DNA of 64,000 nt from Bordetella parapertussis (GTDB lineage Bacteria > Pseudomonadota > Gammaproteobacteria > Burkholderiales > SG8-41): positions 29,682 through 93,681 of the forward strand of contig CAMATZ010000016.1 in NCBI GenBank assembly GCA_945861275.1. Reading direction: 5' to 3'. Positions 60,084 through 64,000 of this stretch are shown in pieces (within the stretch, counting starts at the first letter, position 1; the number at the start of each line of letters is the position of its first letter). Below the pieces are notes generated by a model. The model did not search any database. It saw only the letters and a program-made list of their open reading frames with translations, and had not been told where the DNA came from. A program made the position numbers and the translations under genes.

Positions 60084-62132
60084 ATGACCGAAGCCGCCCG
60101 CAACCCGCTGCTGGAAGCCTGGACTACACCGTTCGGGGCACCGCCGTTTGCGTCGATCCAGCTTGAGCACTTCGCGCCTGCGTTCGCAGCAGCGCTCATG
60201 GACCACAACGCCGAGATCGATGCGATTGCCGCGAACCCGGCCGTCCCCACTTTCTCCAACACCATCGAAGCAATGGAACGGGCCGGCGGCGCACTCACCC
60301 AGGCGTCTGCCGTGTTCTGGAACCTCTGCAGCAGCCACACCAACGACGCGTTGCAGGCGCTGGAACGCGACTGGTCGCCGAAATTCGCCGCCCACTACAC
60401 CAGCATCACCACCAATGCTGCATTGTTCAAGCGCATCGACACGCTGTTTGCGAACAAACATCAGTTGCAGCTTAATGCCGAGCAATTGCGTTTACTGGAG
60501 AAGACCCACCAGTCGTTCGTGCACTCCGGCGCCAAACTCGAGGGCGCGGCACGAGACCGCTACCAAGCGCTGTCGCAAACACGCGCGAAACTTTGCACCC
60601 AGTTCGGCCAAAACGTACTCGCCGACGAGAAGGCCTACACGCTTGTGCTCAAGAGCGAGGCTGATCTGCAAGGCCTCCCGCAATTCGTGCTCGACGCAGC
60701 CAGCAGCGCGGCCGGGGAACGCGGTCAAACAGGCGTCCACGTTATCACCCTGTCGCGCTCCCTGATCGAGCCGTTCCTGACATTTTCGACGCGGCGCGAT
60801 CTGCGTGAACAGGCATGGAAAGCCTGGGTCGCACGCGGCGAGAACGGTGGCGCCACGGACAATCGCCAGACGCTCACCGATCTGGTGAAGCTGCGCATCG
60901 AGGTTGCAAACCTGTTTGGCCACAACACCTATGCCGACTTCGCGCTCGATGAGAGCATGGCGAAGACGCCCGCGCGTGTGCGTGAGTTGCTGGATCGCGT
61001 GTGGGCGCCGGGCGTGCAGCGCGCGCGTGAGGAACTGGCAAAACTGCAGGCCATGGCTGCACAGGAAGGTGCCAGCATCAGTATCGAGCCGTGGGACTGG
61101 CGCTACTACGCCGAGAAGGTGCGCGCCGCCGAATTCGATCTGGATGAAGCGGAAATCAAGCCCTACCTGTCGCTTGATCGTATGATCGAGGCCGCGTTCT
61201 ACACCGCAACCCGGTTGTTCGGGGTAACCTTCAAAGAACGCACTGACGTTCCGGTCTATCACCCGGATGTGCGCGCGTTTGAGGTGAGCGACGCCCAGGG
61301 CCACCACGTTGGCTTGTTCTATGGCGACTACTATGCGCGCCCGTCGAAACGCTCCGGCGCCTGGATGAGCGCCTTCCGCCGCCAGCACAAGCTTGATGGC
61401 GTCACACGGCCGATCATCGTCAACGTGATGAACTTTGCCCGAGGATCGGCGGGCGAGCCGACGCTGCTGTCGTTCGATGACGCACGCACCTTGTTTCACG
61501 AATTCGGCCACGGCCTGCACGGTCTGCTGTCGGATGTGACCTATCGCTCTCTTGCTGGCACCGCCGTCGTCAGGGACTTCGTCGAGTTGCCCTCGCAACT
61601 GTTCGAACACTGGCTCGGCACGCAGGCAATCATGACCCGCTTTGCCCGGCACGCAAAAACCGGCGCGCCGATGCCTGCCGCGCTGATCAGCAAGCTCCAG
61701 GCCGCGCGCACCTTCAACCAGGGCTTCGAAACAGTGGCGTTTCTCGGCAGCGCGATCGTCGACATGGATTTTCACACGCTGATGAGCGCCGACAATCTCG
61801 ATCCGCTTGCTTTGGAAGCGGCAACGTTAGCCCGCATCGGCATGCCGAAGGCGGTCGGCATGCGGCACCGCTCTACGCACTTCCAGCATATCTTCGCGGG
61901 CGGCTATGCGGCCGGCTACTACAGCTATCTGTGGTCGGAAGTGCTCGACGCCGACGCATTCGCGGCATTCGAGGAAACCGGCAACGTGTTTGATCCCGTC
62001 ACCGCCGACAAACTCAAACGCTACGTCTACGCCGCCGGCGGAACGCGCAACGAGGAAGAAGCCTACACTTTGTTTCGCGGCCGCCTGCCGGCTGTCGATG
62101 GTCTGCTGAAGAAACGCGGGCTCGTTGAATGA
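60084..62132 (+). CDS. prlC: M3-family metallopeptidase (oligopeptidase A-like)
   Basis: HEFGHGLHGLLSDVTYRSLAGTAVVRDFVELPSQLFEHW; ATG at 60084. Confidence 0.93.
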   Translation: MTEAARNPLLEAWTTPFGAPPFASIQLEHFAPAFAAALMDHNAEIDAIAANPAVPTFSNTIEAMERAGGALTQASAVFWNLCSSHTNDALQALERDWSPKFAAHYTSITTNAALFKRIDTLFANKHQLQLNAEQLRLLEKTHQSFVHSGAKLEGAARDRYQALSQTRAKLCTQFGQNVLADEKAYTLVLKSEADLQGLPQFVLDAASSAAGERGQTGVHVITLSRSLIEPFLTFSTRRDLREQAWKAWVARGENGGATDNRQTLTDLVKLRIEVANLFGHNTYADFALDESMAKTPARVRELLDRVWAPGVQRAREELAKLQAMAAQEGASISIEPWDWRYYAEKVRAAEFDLDEAEIKPYLSLDRMIEAAFYTATRLFGVTFKERTDVPVYHPDVRAFEVSDAQGHHVGLFYGDYYARPSKRSGAWMSAFRRQHKLDGVTRPIIVNVMNFARGSAGEPTLLSFDDARTLFHEFGHGLHGLLSDVTYRSLAGTAVVRDFVELPSQLFEHWLGTQAIMTRFARHAKTGAPMPAALISKLQAARTFNQGFETVAFLGSAIVDMDFHTLMSADNLDPLALEAATLARIGMPKAVGMRHRSTHFQHIFAGGYAAGYYSYLWSEVLDADAFAAFEETGNVFDPVTADKLKRYVYAAGGTRNEEEAYTLFRGRLPAVDGLLKKRGLVE

Positions 62133-62135
62133 TTG

Positions 62136-63242
62136 CTAGCGCGCCGGCGGCGCCCAAGCTTCGCCGGGCTGCTTGGGGTGGCGGTACATGTGCCCGAGTT
62201 GCATGTCTGGAAACCGCACGCCTTCAGCGCCAGCGTAACCCGTCTTGCATACGGCGATCAGTTGCTCTTCCAACGCATAAGCAAATGGATCACCCAGTTG
62301 GCGCTCGATCTCGCCGCCGCGCTGCGGAGGGTTCGCCACCAGCCAGTCCACCGATGCAGCGAGTGCCTGAGCAGGCGTGACCACCCCCGTGTAACCGAGT
62401 TGTGTCTTGATCTTGCTGATGTCGAACTCGATGACGCCGTCGCGCAGGGTGGCCGTCCCGCCTTTGTAGACGCGCTGCGCCAGCGCCGGGGGAACTTCCA
62501 CCACATCCCATTCATGGCGAAGATGCCGGGCGATGAAGTCGACGTACTGGCGCTGCGTATATTGCTGTTCGTCGCGGATATTGTAGAACTGGCCGCTGGA
62601 TGCCACGGCGTTGTCCACGGCGAGCAGCAGGGCGTGCGCGACGTTTTGCGCATAGCCGCGGCGCTTCTGTACCCCGTTGGCCGCGATCACCAGCTGCCTG
62701 CGGCCATCGAGTATCCTGCGCACGATGCCCCACTCGGGATTGGCCGGTGCGTGCGGGCCGTACAGTAATGGGTAACGAAAATAGGTGGCGTTGTAGTGCC
62801 CCTCACGATGCGCTTTCATGACCGTTTCCTCGGTCACCCACATCAGGTGATTAAATTTAGGCCCGGCGGGATCGTCGCAGCGCGGGCTGTCTTCGGGCAC
62901 TTGCAGCGGCTGACCCAGCGGCCCCCAGCGCGGATCGCTGCGCTGCGCGTACACGCTCGAGCCGCCGGCGCCGATAAAGCGCCCGGTCTTGCCCTTGAGC
63001 AACTCGGCGATGATACGCATGCGGCCATACGTTGCCAGCACGATGTCGAATCTTCGCGCGGCGAGCGCAGGCGCCAGAGTTTCGGCGAAATGGGGATCGG
63101 TATGGATATGCTCGACGGGCTGCATGAACTCGACTTCATGCTGGCCGCCGTGCAGGATGGTGACCTCATAGCCGCGCGCGAGCAGCCCGTTGACGATGTA
63201 CGGCCCCGATGGCCCGGTGCCGCCGATTACCAATGCCTTCAT
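62136..63242 (-). CDS. NAD-dependent epimerase/dehydratase (atypical SDR)
   Basis: MKALVIGGTGPSGPYIVNGLLARGYEVTILHGG. Confidence 0.88.
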   Translation of the reverse strand: MKALVIGGTGPSGPYIVNGLLARGYEVTILHGGQHEVEFMQPVEHIHTDPHFAETLAPALAARRFDIVLATYGRMRIIAELLKGKTGRFIGAGGSSVYAQRSDPRWGPLGQPLQVPEDSPRCDDPAGPKFNHLMWVTEETVMKAHREGHYNATYFRYPLLYGPHAPANPEWGIVRRILDGRRQLVIAANGVQKRRGYAQNVAHALLLAVDNAVASSGQFYNIRDEQQYTQRQYVDFIARHLRHEWDVVEVPPALAQRVYKGGTATLRDGVIEFDISKIKTQLGYTGVVTPAQALAASVDWLVANPPQRGGEIERQLGDPFAYALEEQLIAVCKTGYAGAEGVRFPDMQLGHMYRHPKQPGEAWAPPAR

Positions 63243-63417
63243 CTCTCGCTACCTTTGAATTTGCGTGTCTATGAGGGAAGTTTCTGAATTTTTGTGCACT
63301 CAGATGAGGCTGTCGATCTTCACACAGCCCGGAGGCGCGCACTGCGGCGACGGCGTTAATTCCCGATAATTTGAACGCGTATTTTGCGGGAAAGCCGCTT
63401 CCGTCTCCGGTCGCGTC

Positions 63418-63996
63418 CTAAGAAAGCCATTCCGGTTTGTTCGCACCCAGCATCGGAGAAGGTTTGTCCCAATAGGGCTTTGTTTCGGACATTTTCAGCA
63501 CCGGGCCCAGGTGCTTCAGCGCGCCGTGGCCGCCTCTGGATTCGATCATGATTGAATCCAATTCGGCGTTGGTCAGCCCCATATCGGCTTCAGGATAGTC
63601 AACGTGGCCCTGCTTGTAGATATACATGCCAGAGCGGCAAAGCGAGACCCGAACGTGGTAGGAGCCGCCTTCGCGTGCGCGTCGCGCCAACGCGAGCAAC
63701 ACGCCGTAGGCGCCGTTGTAGCCGGTGGTGTAGTCGCATGCGGAGGCCGGCAGCAGCTTCGGCCGTTCATCGCCGTTGTCGAGACATATCCCGGTTGCGC
63801 ATTGGGCGATCTGCTCCCATCCGCCGCGGTTTGAGAACGGGCCGCCGTGGCCGTAGCAACTGATGGAAAGATAGATGATGCCGGGGCGTTCTGCGGCAAG
63901 TTGTTCGGGACTGAGCCCGTGCTTGTCCATGATGCCGGGGCGGTAGCCTTGGCTGAATACATCGATATTCCGAACCAGTTCCTTGATCGTCGCCAC
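63418..63996 (-). CDS. CaiB/BaiF CoA-transferase family protein, partial (N-terminus beyond window)
   Basis: VRNIDVFSQGYRPGIMDKHGLSPEQLAAERPGIIYLSISCYGHGGPFSNRGGWEQIAQCATG. Confidence 0.85.
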   Translation of the reverse strand: MATIKELVRNIDVFSQGYRPGIMDKHGLSPEQLAAERPGIIYLSISCYGHGGPFSNRGGWEQIAQCATGICLDNGDERPKLLPASACDYTTGYNGAYGVLLALARRAREGGSYHVRVSLCRSGMYIYKQGHVDYPEADMGLTNAELDSIMIESRGGHGALKHLGPVLKMSETKPYWDKPSPMLGANKPEWLS

Positions 63997-64000
63997 GTCT

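Noticed and set aside
60492-61775. 427-aa minus-strand ORF within the M3 peptidase gene
   Set aside because: Antisense shadow of a gene with an intact HEFGH motif; no recognisable domain.

Overview
The window is GC-rich chromosomal DNA, probably from a Burkholderiales-like betaproteobacterium (inferred from the many Bug/TctC-type solute-binding proteins). Gene content is mostly catabolic/accessory: eight orphan Bug receptors, three ThDP-dependent decarboxylase/lyase-type enzymes, four TauD/TfdA dioxygenases, amidohydrolases, three CaiB/BaiF CoA-transferases, a Rieske oxygenase, a Mo-bisPGD oxidoreductase, a TonB receptor beside a NarL-type two-component pair, and a GGDEF protein. Housekeeping anchors are serS, an M3 oligopeptidase and tRNA-Ser(CGA). 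Most notable is an OsmC-family gene (24155-24601) whose second conserved Cys codon is an in-frame TGA. The reading frame continues with a family-typical C-terminus, and a perfect 7-bp hairpin with a GGUC loop starts 13 nt after the TGA (loop 20 nt after it). This makes it a strong selenocysteine/SECIS candidate. Other signals: a recurrent AT-rich motif (GTAAGTATTTGTTTT) in coding and intergenic DNA; a decayed integrative element after tRNA-Ser with an integrase remnant, toxin-antitoxin genes and a HicB remnant; a 191-bp inverted-repeat (MITE-like) element; a decayed third TauD copy; and an HtrA-like protein that appears to have lost its catalytic triad. No CRISPR array, rRNA or intact prophage was seen. 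Product calls come from reading the translations, not from database searches.
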